A stretch of 64,000 nt of DNA from Pseudarthrobacter oxydans (GTDB lineage: Bacteria; Actinomycetota; Actinomycetes; Actinomycetales; Micrococcaceae): positions 1,178,001 to 1,242,000 of the forward strand of contig NZ_CP139438.1 in the NCBI RefSeq assembly GCF_034258515.1, written 5' to 3'. A program made the translations under genes and the position numbers. Below are positions 31,960 through 40,790 of this stretch, in pieces. The number at the start of each line of letters is the position of its first letter. The stretch's first letter is position 1. The notes beneath the pieces are model-generated. The model ran no database searches. It saw only the letters and a list, made by a program, of their open reading frames with translations, and was not told the DNA's origin.

Positions 31960-34200
31960 ATGGTTGACGAAAAGCTGCCACCCATCCAGTATCAAGTGAT
32001 CCACGGAACCGAATACGCACGTGTTCCGTCTAGGCGCAGGGGGAAGCGGGTGGACTGGTGGTGGCTCTCGTCGGCGGCCAATACGGTGGTGGCTGTCTCT
32101 TACCTGGCGATTTCGGTGGCGATCATTGTGCCCTTGGCCCGGTCCGGGCAGGTGCGCCGGAACCGGCTGGGGACTGCTACGGCAGCAATCTTCTTTACCT
32201 GCTCCGTCGGGCACGGCCTCCACGCTGTCCATCCGCTGCTGCCTTTCCTGGGGCTGGACGTCCTCGAGGGCCACGCCTCCAGGGAGGGCATCTCCTGGCA
32301 TGACGCGTTGTGGGAGATGACAACGGCGGGAGTGGGCGTCTACTACTGGACGCTGCGCCGGGCGTACGCATCCATGCTGGCGGGACCGGCGATTTTCGAG
32401 GACCTGATCGAGCGGCAGCGCCTGGCGGAACTTGAAGCCGAAGCGGAGCTGAATGCTGTGCGCCGGCAGGGCGCCGCAGAGCTTGAACTCAGTGAGAAAC
32501 GTTTCCGGCTTGCCTTTGAGCACGCCCCGATCGGCATCGCACTCCTCAGCCTGGACCCCGGAGAGGCGGGCAAGGTGCTGCGGGCCAACTCCGCCTTCTA
32601 CGCCCTCCTGGGGCGCACGCCCTCGGACGTGGAGCCCGGCAGTGTCCTGGATTTCATCGTGCCGGAGGACCGGTCCGCGGCCCGGCACCGGCTGGCACAG
32701 ATGCTGCGCGGAGAAGTCACTGAGTACACCGCTTCCCGGCGTTTCCTGCACGCCGGCGGCGACATCGTCTGGACGTCGATGACAAGCGCGGTGGTGGCCG
32801 ATGACCGTGGCGTGCCGCTGTACCTGGTTGCCCAGTTCGAGGACATCACGGGCCGCCGCGAAGCTGAGCAGCTGCTCACCCGGCAGGCAATGCATGACGG
32901 CCTAACGGGCCTGCCCAACCGGGTGCTGCTGATGGACAGGATCAGCCATGCCCTTTCGCGGACCCAGGACCGCAGCACGCATGTGGCCGTGTTCTTCGTG
33001 GACGTGGACGGCTTCAAGGCCGTCAACGACACGTTGGGACATGCCGCCGGCGATCTCCTCCTCATCGAAGTAGGCCGGCGGCTGCGCTCCATGGGGCGCG
33101 GGGACGATACGGTGGCCCGCCTGGCAGGAGACGAATTCGTGGTGCTCTGCGAAGACGTCCAGGACCGGGCCGCAGCTGAAGCCACGGCCCGCCGCCTGCT
33201 GGACGGGCTGGAGCGGCCGTACGAAATCGACCGCGACGTCTTCCGGACCAGCGCCAGCATCGGCATAGCGCTGTCCGGCCGGGACAGCACCGCGGCCGAC
33301 CTGCTGCAAAACGCCGACATCGCCATGTACCGGGCCAAGGAAGCAGGCCGGGGCCGGTACGTGTTCTACGACAGGAACCTGCGCGCCATCCGTGACAACC
33401 GGCTGCGCACCGAGAAGGAACTGCGGCAGGGAATTGAAAACGGCGAACTGCGCGTTCTCTTCCAGCCCGTCATTGGCCTGGCCGACGGAAGCCTTGCCTC
33501 CGTGGAGGCGCTCGTGCGCTGGGACCATCCGGACCGGGGCCTGCTCGCGCCGGCCGAGTTCCTGGACGTGGCGGAAACAACCGGGCTGATCGTTCCCCTG
33601 GGGCGCTGGATGATCCCCGAAGCCTGCCGCCAGGTCGCGGCATGGCAGCGCAAAGATCCCGGACGCGCTCCGCAGCACGTGTCTGTCAATGTCAGCGCCG
33701 TTGAACTCAGCAGCCCCGGCATGGTGAACGTCGTGGCGCGTGCCCTTCGCGAGGCCGGGCTTCCGCCCGGCGCACTGTGCGTTGAGATCACTGAGTCCGC
33801 CCTGCTGGACAGCAACAGCAGCAACATCTCCACCGTCTGGCAGCTGCGGGCCATGGGCATCCGGATCGCGCTGGATGACTTCGGCACGGGCTATTCCTCG
33901 CTGACCAACCTGAAGCGCTTCCCGGTGGATGTGGTCAAGATCGACAGGTCCTTCGTGGCCGGCCTTGGCACCGACGCCGAGGACACCGCCATCGTCGGCG
34001 CCGTCGTCGGGCTGGCCCACGCACTCGGGCTGGCCACCACGGCCGAAGGCGTCGAAACTGCCGCCCAGCGCGATCACCTGCGGCGCCTCGGATGCACCCA
34101 CGCCCAGGGGTATCTCTACTCCCGGCCGGCAACCATCTCCGGGCTCACCGGACTCGCTGCCCGGCTCACGGCCATGGAGTCCGCAGAGCCGTTGCACTAA
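31960..34200 (+). CDS. Membrane PAS-GGDEF-EAL c-di-GMP protein with ethylene-receptor-like N-terminal sensor
   Basis: 746 residues. Residues 35-135 hold three membrane helices, with Cys81-x3-His85 in the second and MTTA (120-123) at the third, resembling the plant ETR1 ethylene-binding domain. A charged helix (about 141-180), PAS (about 181-300), GGDEF (about 310-475) and EAL (about 485-735) domains follow. The cyclase site reads AGDEF (389-393) with an RGDD inhibitory site five residues before it. The EAL domain keeps EALVRW (516), DDFGTGYSS (639-647), Lys660 and AEGVE, so synthesis and hydrolysis both look possible. ATG 31960 chosen; TTG 31948 is an alternative. Divergent from the GntR/UTRA gene. 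Confidence 0.88.
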   Translation: MVDEKLPPIQYQVIHGTEYARVPSRRRGKRVDWWWLSSAANTVVAVSYLAISVAIIVPLARSGQVRRNRLGTATAAIFFTCSVGHGLHAVHPLLPFLGLDVLEGHASREGISWHDALWEMTTAGVGVYYWTLRRAYASMLAGPAIFEDLIERQRLAELEAEAELNAVRRQGAAELELSEKRFRLAFEHAPIGIALLSLDPGEAGKVLRANSAFYALLGRTPSDVEPGSVLDFIVPEDRSAARHRLAQMLRGEVTEYTASRRFLHAGGDIVWTSMTSAVVADDRGVPLYLVAQFEDITGRREAEQLLTRQAMHDGLTGLPNRVLLMDRISHALSRTQDRSTHVAVFFVDVDGFKAVNDTLGHAAGDLLLIEVGRRLRSMGRGDDTVARLAGDEFVVLCEDVQDRAAAEATARRLLDGLERPYEIDRDVFRTSASIGIALSGRDSTAADLLQNADIAMYRAKEAGRGRYVFYDRNLRAIRDNRLRTEKELRQGIENGELRVLFQPVIGLADGSLASVEALVRWDHPDRGLLAPAEFLDVAETTGLIVPLGRWMIPEACRQVAAWQRKDPGRAPQHVSVNVSAVELSSPGMVNVVARALREAGLPPGALCVEITESALLDSNSSNISTVWQLRAMGIRIALDDFGTGYSSLTNLKRFPVDVVKIDRSFVAGLGTDAEDTAIVGAVVGLAHALGLATTAEGVETAAQRDHLRRLGCTHAQGYLYSRPATISGLTGLAARLTAMESAEPLH

Positions 34201-34244
34201 ACCTGCCCGTCCAGGTCATTTTCGAACTCGTGCGGACCCGCGTG

Positions 34245-34647
34245 CTAGCAGCTCGACCGCGAGTTGTGCGTGCGCGTCTCCCCGTTGGTGGTGACGGTCC
34301 GGGAACCGCTGCGGCAGGTGTCGCCGTCCTCGGTAAAGGTGCTCGTACTGTTCATTTTTGTCACCTTGTCGTTCAGCATGTAGTGCGTTTTGTAGTCAAA
34401 CGTCGACACAGTGCCCCCGTCGTTTTGCACTGTCATCTGATCGCGGGTGTTTGTGGTGTAGTACCCCTCATCGGTGACGCGCGTCGCGCCGCGGTACTCA
34501 TACGATGAACCGTTGGGGAAGCTGTATTCGACGTGTTCCACCTGGGCGGGGTTGCTGCGGGAGTCAGACGGCGGCGCGGCCACGGCCGGCGAGGGCGAGA
34601 GCCAGGCCAGCGCCGGAGGCGAGGACGAGGCGGGTCATGCGGTTCAT
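34245..34647 (-). pseudogene. Secreted protein gene with probable frameshift near the signal peptide
   Basis: ATG 34647 (GGAAGGA upstream) begins a typical signal peptide, MNRMTRLVLASGAGLALALA, but that frame stops at 34564. The +1 frame continues as ...SPAVAAPPSDSRSNPAQVEH and runs to a Cys-ended stop at 34245, with about 105 residues rich in Thr, Ser, Asn and Tyr (YSFPNGSSYEYRG, GYYTTNTRDQMTV). A signal peptidase site (AVA-A) appears only if one base is skipped in GCCCTCGCCGGCC. Either a real frameshift or a sequence error; a GTG at 34583 could alternatively start a 112-residue unsecreted form. Function unknown. Confidence 0.6.
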
Positions 34648-34743
34648 TTTGGGGTCCTTCCAGATATTGGTCGGGCACCCCAGCGCGCAGTGGGTAAATC
34701 CTAACGTTGGATTAACCCTTCCGTCAACGGGTTGGCCGTTGCT

Positions 34744-34786
34744 CCGCCGACGGCCGCCGCGTCTGCGGTGCGGCGGCCGTCGGCGG
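34744..34786. terminator. 17-bp GC-rich hairpin downstream of the SDR gene
   Basis: CCGCCGACGGCCGCCGC (34744-34760) pairs perfectly with 34770-34786 around a 9-nt loop. It lies 25 bp after the stop of the last gene of the ethanolamine-type operon (minus strand) and may end that transcript; there is no T-run. It also separates the pseudogene promoter region. Confidence 0.55.
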
Positions 34787-34811
34787 TGCAATCGTTTCCC
34801 CTGTTCCTGGT

Positions 34812-35591
34812 TTACTCGGGGGTGACGTAGGCTCCGGCAATGCCGCCATCTACCAGGAAGGTGGAGGCGGTGATGAAGGATGCGTCGTCGCTGGCCAGGA
34901 AGGCAACGGCAGCGGCAAGTTCCTCAGGCTCGGCGAACCGTCCCAGCGGAACGTGGACCAGCCTTCGCGCAGCCTTCTCTGGATCCTTGGCAAACAGTTC
35001 CTTCAACAGCGGCGTGTTGACGGGACCCGGGCAGAGGGCATTGACGCGGATGCCCTCGCGGGCGAACTGGACCCCCAGTTCACGGCTCATCGACAGGACA
35101 CCGCCCTTGGACGCGCTGTAGGAAATCTGGGACGTGGCGGCACCCATCACCGCCACGAAGGACGCCGTGTTGATGATTGACCCCTTGCCCTGTGCCTGCA
35201 TGTACGGCAGGGCGTATTTGCAGCAGTAAAACACGGAGGTGAGGTTTACTTCCTGCACCCGGCGCCAGGCGTCGATTCCCGTATCGATGATGGAGGCGTC
35301 ATCCGCCGGGGAAATCCCGGCGTTGTTGAACGAGATATCCACGCTTCCGTATGTTTCATTGGTGACGGCATAGAGGTTCCTGACCTCCTCCTCGCTGGTG
35401 ACGTCAACTTTTACGAACAGCCCGTCTACTTCCTCGGCAGCCTGCTGGCCGGCGGTGGAATCGAGGTCTGCGATGACGACGTGGGCCCCTTCGGAAGCGA
35501 ACCTGCGTGCCGTGGCCAGCCCGATTCCGCTGGCACCGCCGGTGATGACGGCGCTGCGGCCCTTGAGGCGGCTGGAGATGACTTCAATCAT
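34812..35591 (-). CDS. Short-chain dehydrogenase/reductase (SDR), ethanolamine-type operon
   Basis: 259-residue classical SDR. Cofactor motif TGGASGIGLATA (about residues 18-29), ADLDS (acidic residue favouring NAD), NNAG, and catalytic Ser144, Tyr158, Lys162 (YSASKGG), then PGPVNTPL. It ends the operon, 24 bp after the aldehyde dehydrogenase. In a gamma-glutamyl-ethanolamide route this would be the alcohol-oxidising step giving the aldehyde; that role is inferred from order and neighbours, not from specificity residues. Confidence 0.88.
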   Translation of the reverse strand: MIEVISSRLKGRSAVITGGASGIGLATARRFASEGAHVVIADLDSTAGQQAAEEVDGLFVKVDVTSEEEVRNLYAVTNETYGSVDISFNNAGISPADDASIIDTGIDAWRRVQEVNLTSVFYCCKYALPYMQAQGKGSIINTASFVAVMGAATSQISYSASKGGVLSMSRELGVQFAREGIRVNALCPGPVNTPLLKELFAKDPEKAARRLVHVPLGRFAEPEELAAAVAFLASDDASFITASTFLVDGGIAGAYVTPE

Positions 35592-35615
35592 GGTGCTATT
35601 CCTTACTTGCTCTGC

Positions 35616-36983
35616 TTAGTCGGTGGTGGAAATGAAGACGTTCTTGGTTTCGGTGAAGGCGTTCAGTGCGTCAGGGCCCAGTTCGCGGCCAAGGCCCGAC
35701 TGCTTGAAGCCGCCAAAGGGTGTGGAGTACCTGACGGATGAGTGCGAGTTGACGGATAGGTTTCCGGACTCGAGTCCGCGGGCAACCCGCAGCGCCCGCC
35801 CCACATCCCGGGTCCAGATGGAGCCGGACAGGCCGTAGACAGTGTCGTTGGCAAGGCGGAGCGCGTCAGCCTCGTCCGTGAAGGGCACCACTGCCACGAC
35901 CGGACCGAAGATCTCCTCCTTCATCACCCTGTCCTCGCGGGACGGCGTCAGGACGGTGGGAGGAAACCAGAACCCCCTCCCTTCAGGCGCCGACCCGCGG
36001 AACGCCACGGGAGCCCCGTCGGGCACGAAGCCGGACACGGTGCGGTGCTGCGCGGCGGAAATCAAAGGCCCCATGAACGCGTCTTCATCCCCGGGGTTCC
36101 CGACCTTCAGCGCCTTGACCGCAGGTTCGAGAAGTTCCAGGAACTTCTCGAAGACGTTGTGCTGCACCAGGATGCGGGAGCGGGAGCAGCAGTCCTGGCC
36201 GGCATTATCGAAGGCCCCGCCCGGCGCGGCGGCGGCGGCCGCCTCCAGGTCCGCATCAGCGAAGATGATGTTGGCGCTTTTGCCGCCCAGTTCCAGCGTC
36301 ACGGGCTTGACCTGCTCGGCGCACCCGGCCATGATCCGTTTGCCCACGCCCGTTGACCCGGTGAAAACCACCTTGCGTACGGCAGGGTGGGTCACAAAGC
36401 GTTCCCCCACGATGGATCCCTTGCCTGGGATGATCTGCAGGACACCCGGCGGCAGTCCGGCTTCGAGTGCCAGGTGGCCAAGCCGCAGGGCAGTCAGCGG
36501 TGTCAGTTCGGCGGGCTTGAGGACCACGGTATTGCCCGCGGCCAGGGCGGGGGCAAAGCCCCATGCGGCGATGGGCATCGGGAAGTTCCAGGGGACAATG
36601 ACGCCCACAACACCCAATGGCTCGTTGAAGGTGATATTGACCCCGCCGGCTACAGGGATCTGCTGTCCGAGGTGGCGTTCCGATGCCCCGGAGTAGTAGT
36701 TGAGGACGTCCCGGACATTGCCGGCCTCCCACCGCGCGTTGCCGATGGTGTGGCCGGCGTTGAGTACTTCAAGTTGGGCGAGGTTCTCGAGGTCCGCATC
36801 CACGGCAGCGGCGAAGCGGCGCAGCAGCATCGCCCGGTCTGCGGGTGGGACGTTGCGCCAGGCTTCGAAAGCCGCGGCGGCCTTCGCGATGGCCCTGTCC
36901 GTTTCTTCTAAGGAGTTGAGCGGAACCGTTTCAATGACTTCTTCGGTGGCCGGGTTCAGGACCTCAAACATGCTGCTGGACAT
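35616..36983 (-). CDS. NAD(P)-dependent aldehyde dehydrogenase
   Basis: 455-residue ALDH superfamily enzyme. Family motifs are PWNFP (131-135), GSTGVGKRI, ELGGKS with Glu231, catalytic Cys265 in NAGQDCCSRSR, EEIFGPVVAV, and PFGGFKQSG near the end. It is slightly shorter than the usual ~480-500. Its start overlaps the hydrolase stop by 20 bp; ATG 36971 (MFEVLNP) is an alternative. Neighbours suggest it oxidises a gamma-glutamyl amino-aldehyde to the acid, as PuuC does in putrescine breakdown. Confidence 0.88.
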   Translation of the reverse strand: MSSSMFEVLNPATEEVIETVPLNSLEETDRAIAKAAAAFEAWRNVPPADRAMLLRRFAAAVDADLENLAQLEVLNAGHTIGNARWEAGNVRDVLNYYSGASERHLGQQIPVAGGVNITFNEPLGVVGVIVPWNFPMPIAAWGFAPALAAGNTVVLKPAELTPLTALRLGHLALEAGLPPGVLQIIPGKGSIVGERFVTHPAVRKVVFTGSTGVGKRIMAGCAEQVKPVTLELGGKSANIIFADADLEAAAAAAPGGAFDNAGQDCCSRSRILVQHNVFEKFLELLEPAVKALKVGNPGDEDAFMGPLISAAQHRTVSGFVPDGAPVAFRGSAPEGRGFWFPPTVLTPSREDRVMKEEIFGPVVAVVPFTDEADALRLANDTVYGLSGSIWTRDVGRALRVARGLESGNLSVNSHSSVRYSTPFGGFKQSGLGRELGPDALNAFTETKNVFISTTD

Positions 36984-37728
36984 CGACTAAGTTCTCCGTT
37001 CGTTCTGTGCGGTAGGTGCGGGCTGCATCAATGAACCCCTTGAAGAGCCGCAGGTCCTCCGGATTCTGTTCGGGGTGGTACTGCACCCCCAGCACCCAGC
37101 CGCCGGCTGTTGTCTCAAGGGCCTGTACGGTTCCGTCCTGCGCCGCCGCCGTCACGCAGAGGCCGTCCGCAATGCGGTCCATGGCCTGGTGGTGGTAGCA
37201 GGGGGCGCTGGCACGTTCCCCGAGCAGGCGGCCGCTGATGCTGCCAGGCCTGGTGGTGAATTTGACAGTGCCAAATACGCCCGGCGCCGGCTGGTATTGC
37301 GCTGAACCCGGCGTGACGTCAGGGATGTGCTGGATCAAGGATCCGCCCAGAGCCACGTTGAGGATTTGGGCTCCCCGGCAGATGGCAAACAACGGAAGTC
37401 CGGTGGCCAGCGCCGCCCTGGTCAGCGCGATGTCATGGGTGTCCCGGCCGGGTTGCGAGCGGGTCATTTCATGAGGCTCTGCACCGTAGTGCTCAGGCCC
37501 GACGTCGCTGCCGCCCGCGATGATAAGCCCATCCAGAAGCTCGACGACGGTGGTGTCGGTGCCGATCGGCGGCAGCAGGACAGGTGTACCGCCCGCCGCA
37601 ACAACCGCCTCTACGTAGGTTCCGGGCAGGATTGCCGCGTCCGCTTTCCAGACCCCCCAGGCCGCCTCCTGGTAGTAGGTGGTGAGGCCGATGCGCGGCC
37701 GGTAAGCATTAGAGACGTTCAAAGCCAC
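36964..37728 (-). CDS. Gamma-glutamyl-gamma-aminobutyrate hydrolase-like protein (PuuD-type class I amidotransferase)
   Basis: 254-residue class I glutamine amidotransferase-fold hydrolase. Catalytic triad is visible: Cys117 in FAICRGAQILNVALGG, His218 and Glu220 in QYHPE. The oxyanion region AGGSDVGPEHYG matches PuuD. It hydrolyses gamma-glutamyl amides, releasing glutamate and the amino acid (GABA in the putrescine pathway; glycine in an ethanolamine pathway). Both ends overlap neighbours by 20 bp, so the three genes are tightly coupled. Confidence 0.87.
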   Translation of the reverse strand: MALNVSNAYRPRIGLTTYYQEAAWGVWKADAAILPGTYVEAVVAAGGTPVLLPPIGTDTTVVELLDGLIIAGGSDVGPEHYGAEPHEMTRSQPGRDTHDIALTRAALATGLPLFAICRGAQILNVALGGSLIQHIPDVTPGSAQYQPAPGVFGTVKFTTRPGSISGRLLGERASAPCYHHQAMDRIADGLCVTAAAQDGTVQALETTAGGWVLGVQYHPEQNPEDLRLFKGFIDAARTYRTERTENLVDVQQHV

Positions 37729-39091
37729 GCTTGTGCTCCCAATCCGTCACGGCACTGTCAAAGGCTTTAAGTTCTACGGCGGCAGCGTGCGCATAATGGT
37801 CCACAACCTCGTCGCCGAAGGACTTGCGGGCGATTTCGCTGGTGACCAGCAGGGCGCGCGCTTCCCTGAGAGTGGTGGGGATCCTGTCCGCGGCGGACTC
37901 ATAGGCATTTCCCAGCATGATGGGTTCCAAAGGCAGATCATTCTCGATGCCGTGGATGGCTGCAGCGATGAGGGCCGCCGCCGCAAGGTAGGGGTTGACG
38001 TCGCCGCCACCCACGCGGTTTTCCACCCGAAGGCCGGGACCGCGGCCCACGACGCGCAGCGAGCAGCTGCGGTTGTCAAGGCCCCACGCGATGGCGGTTG
38101 GGGCGAAGCTGCCCTCGACGAAACGCTTGTATGAGTTGATGTTCGGCGCCAGGAAGTACGAAAGCTCCTTCATGGCTGCCAGCTGGCCCGCGACGAAGTT
38201 CTCCATGACGGGGCTGAACCCATGCTCCCCGCCACCGGCCAGTACCGGGTTGCCGTCCAGGTCCGTCAGGCTGAAATGGATGTGGCAGGAACTGCCCTCC
38301 CGCTCGTTGTATTTGGCCATGAACGTGATGCTCTTGCCGTGCTTCCCTGCGACTTCCTTTGCGCCGTTCTTGTAGAACGCGTGGTTGTCGCAGGCCCGAA
38401 GCGCCTCTGCATACCTGAACGTGATTTCCTGCTGGCCGTGGTTGCACTCGCCCTTCGAGGACTCGACTACAAGCCCGGCGTTCTCCATGCTCGTGCGGAT
38501 GTCCCGGATGACGGGTTCCAGGCCTGCCGTGGCGAGCAGCGAGTAATCAACGTTGTAGCGGGTTGAGGGCTTAAGCCCGACGTAGTGCTTATCCCATGCT
38601 TCGGCGTAGCTGTCGTCAAACATGATGAATTCGAGTTCCGTGCCAATGTGGGCTCGGTAGCCGAGGGCCTCGAGCCGTTCGATCTGAGCCCGAAGGATCT
38701 GGCGGGGGGACTGGGCTACAGGACGCCCGTCAAGCCAGAAGATGTCGCACTGGACCATTGCCGTGCCTTCCAGCCAGGGAACAAGCCGGAGCGTGCTGAC
38801 ATCGGGCTTCATGACCATGTCGCCGTAGCCGGTTGCCCACGAGGACATCGCGTATCCATCAATGGTGTTCATTTCGACGTCGACGGAGAGGAGGTAGTTG
38901 CAGCCTTCAGCTCCGTGTCCCAGGACGTCCTCAAGGAACGACCTTGCGCCGCAGCGCTTTCCCTGGAGACGGCCCAGCGAATCGGTGATTGCGACGACCA
39001 CCGTGTCGATCTCACCCGAAGCAACCTTCCGCTTCAGGTCTTCGACAGTCAGCGCGGCCTGGGAGTCGTTTCCCGTGGTGTGGTTGGTCAT
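37709..39091 (-). CDS. Glutamine synthetase-family gamma-glutamylamine ligase (PuuA/GlnA4-like)
   Basis: 460-residue GS-fold ligase that should couple glutamate to an amine with ATP. Visible GS features are LGRLQGKRCGARSFLED, the metal-site GTELEFIMFD, SSKGECNHGQQEITFRYAEA, SSCHIHFSL (His loop), RFVEGSFAPTAIAWGLDNR and RVENRVGGGDVNPYLA. Sequence character and context match the PuuA/GlnA3/GlnA4 group rather than nitrogen-assimilation GS. ATG 39091 chosen; the frame extends into unrelated upstream DNA. The amine is probably ethanolamine, judged from the permease directly upstream. Confidence 0.87.
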   Translation of the reverse strand: MTNHTTGNDSQAALTVEDLKRKVASGEIDTVVVAITDSLGRLQGKRCGARSFLEDVLGHGAEGCNYLLSVDVEMNTIDGYAMSSWATGYGDMVMKPDVSTLRLVPWLEGTAMVQCDIFWLDGRPVAQSPRQILRAQIERLEALGYRAHIGTELEFIMFDDSYAEAWDKHYVGLKPSTRYNVDYSLLATAGLEPVIRDIRTSMENAGLVVESSKGECNHGQQEITFRYAEALRACDNHAFYKNGAKEVAGKHGKSITFMAKYNEREGSSCHIHFSLTDLDGNPVLAGGGEHGFSPVMENFVAGQLAAMKELSYFLAPNINSYKRFVEGSFAPTAIAWGLDNRSCSLRVVGRGPGLRVENRVGGGDVNPYLAAAALIAAAIHGIENDLPLEPIMLGNAYESAADRIPTTLREARALLVTSEIARKSFGDEVVDHYAHAAAVELKAFDSAVTDWEHKRGFERL

Positions 39092-39158
39092 TTGATATCC
39101 GTAACTTCGATCCGATGATTTGCGTGATTTTTGCTCTCCGCAGGACGCGGGGGCGGTA

Positions 39159-40598
39159 TTAGTTGCTGAGTTCGGCTTCCGCTGCCGCGAGCTGGGCAAA
39201 TTCCTCTTCGGGCGCACCGGCCACAATCCGGTGCCGGCTGTAGAACCAGTAGTAGAGGAGCGCGGCGGCAAACACGGCGGCGGTGATGGACGCTGCCATG
39301 ACATCGACGACGAACGTGGCGACGACGGCGACGGCGGCCAAGACGAGGGCAACGGTTGTTGTGACGGCGCCGCCCGGTGTCCGGTACCCGCGGTGAAGGT
39401 CGGGTTCCTTGATGCGCAGGACAATGTGCGAAAGGTTCAGCAGCACGTAGGAGACCGTGGCTCCGAAGACTGCAATGTTGATGAGCAGGGCGCCGTTGCC
39501 CGTTGTGGCAGCCAGGACGAACCCGAGGGCGCCGGGGACGATGAGGGCCCAGTATGGAGTGCGCCGTTTGCCTGTCAGGGAGAGCCACTTGGGAAGGTAC
39601 CCTGCGCGGGAAAGGGCGAAGAGCTGCCGGGAATAGGCGTAGATGATGGAGAAGAAGCTGGCCACCAGCCCTGCGAGCCCCGCATAATTTACGAAGTCTG
39701 CGAGGATCGTATTGCCCCCGTAGGCCAGGCGGATTGCTTCGGGAAGGGGGTTGCTTGAGGCGCCCATCGCCTCGGAGCCGGCGGCACCGGGAACCAGGAC
39801 CAGCATGAGGGCACCAAAGACCACCAGGACCACGAGGGCGGCGATGATGCCGCGGGGCATGTCCCTTTTGGGGTCCGCCGTTTCCTCCGCTGCCAGCGGG
39901 ACGCCTTCAACCGCGAGGAAGAACCAGATGGCATATACGAGGGCAGCCACGGCACCGCCGATGCCCATGGGAAGGAAAGCGCTGGACGTCGGTGAGCCGT
40001 CCGGCACAACATCGAAAAGGTTTGCCGCGTTGAAGTGCGGTACCAGCCCCACCACCACTGCCGCCAGGGCGATGACGGCTATTGCGGTGATCGCAAAGAT
40101 CAGTTTCAGTGCCTCGCCGACGCCGCGGAGGTGGATCCCGACGAAGACGGCGAAGGCAACAAGGTAGACCGGCCAGGAGTTCGTGAGGCCGAAGAGCCCC
40201 AGGGCTTCGACATAGCCGCCGATGAAGGTGGCGATGGCGGCGGGGGCCACGGCGTATTCGATCAGCACGGCCATCCCGGTGGCAAACCCGCCCAGCGGGC
40301 CAAGCGCCCGGCGCGCGAACCCGTAGCCGGCGCCGGTGGCGGGCAGTGCGGAGGAAAGTTCGGCCAGGCCGAACACCATGCAGGCGTACATGATGCCCAT
40401 CAGGATGAACGCAATGAGCAGGCCGCCCCAGCCGCCCTGGGCAAGGCCCAGGTTCCAGCCGGCGAAGTCTCCGGAGATCACGTAGGCAACTCCGAGCCCG
40501 GCGAGCAGGACCCATCCGGCCGCTCCGCGTTTGAGTTGCCGGTGGTGGAGGTAGCCCTCGTCGTCATTGACGGGCTGCCCCGAGGGATGTAATGACAT
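39159..40598 (-). CDS. eat: Ethanolamine permease-like amino acid/polyamine/organocation transporter
   Basis: 479-residue APC-superfamily permease with about 12 membrane helices. The N-terminal region HHRQLKRGAAGWVLLAGLGV, then AYVISGDFAGWNLGLAQGGW, closely recalls the Pseudomonas ethanolamine permeases (TC 2.A.3.5), as do ATGAGYGFARRALGPLGG and ALIEYA-type segments. First gene of the operon, 67 bp before the ligase gene, divergent from the FCD regulator. Specificity is inferred from this resemblance; putrescine permeases differ more in the first helix. Confidence 0.86.
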   Translation of the reverse strand: MSLHPSGQPVNDDEGYLHHRQLKRGAAGWVLLAGLGVAYVISGDFAGWNLGLAQGGWGGLLIAFILMGIMYACMVFGLAELSSALPATGAGYGFARRALGPLGGFATGMAVLIEYAVAPAAIATFIGGYVEALGLFGLTNSWPVYLVAFAVFVGIHLRGVGEALKLIFAITAIAVIALAAVVVGLVPHFNAANLFDVVPDGSPTSSAFLPMGIGGAVAALVYAIWFFLAVEGVPLAAEETADPKRDMPRGIIAALVVLVVFGALMLVLVPGAAGSEAMGASSNPLPEAIRLAYGGNTILADFVNYAGLAGLVASFFSIIYAYSRQLFALSRAGYLPKWLSLTGKRRTPYWALIVPGALGFVLAATTGNGALLINIAVFGATVSYVLLNLSHIVLRIKEPDLHRGYRTPGGAVTTTVALVLAAVAVVATFVVDVMAASITAAVFAAALLYYWFYSRHRIVAGAPEEEFAQLAAAEAELSN

Positions 40599-40626
40599 GG
40601 GAATTCCCTTCTTTCAAGGGTTCTAA

Positions 40627-40774
40627 TGGTCTGTAATTAGTCCAAAAGTTCTTTGCCAGTGTGGTGCACGTCACCGCACGGAGTCAAGCAATATTCGTTT
40701 TTCTATTCAAATTTCGGAAAATTTCCCGCAGGCTCGGCCTGTGCGGGAAGCGGCAATAGGCCTGTTATTAGACC
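40627..40774. promoter_or_regulatory. Two matching dyads in the divergent regulator/permease promoter region
   Basis: TGGTCTGTAATTAGTCCA (40627-40644) and GGCCTGTTATTAGACC (40759-40774) share the dyad GGNCTGTWATTAGNCC. The first is close to the permease start and the second ends 16 bp before the regulator ATG. FCD-type GntR proteins bind short dyads of this kind, so these are the probable operators for both promoters. Confidence 0.6.
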
Positions 40775-40790
40775 GCGCTAGGATGGACTC

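Noticed and set aside
33124..33140. AGDEF instead of GGDEF as a sign of an inactive cyclase
   Set aside because: AGDEF is found in active cyclases, and the inhibitory RxxD site and surrounding motifs are intact.
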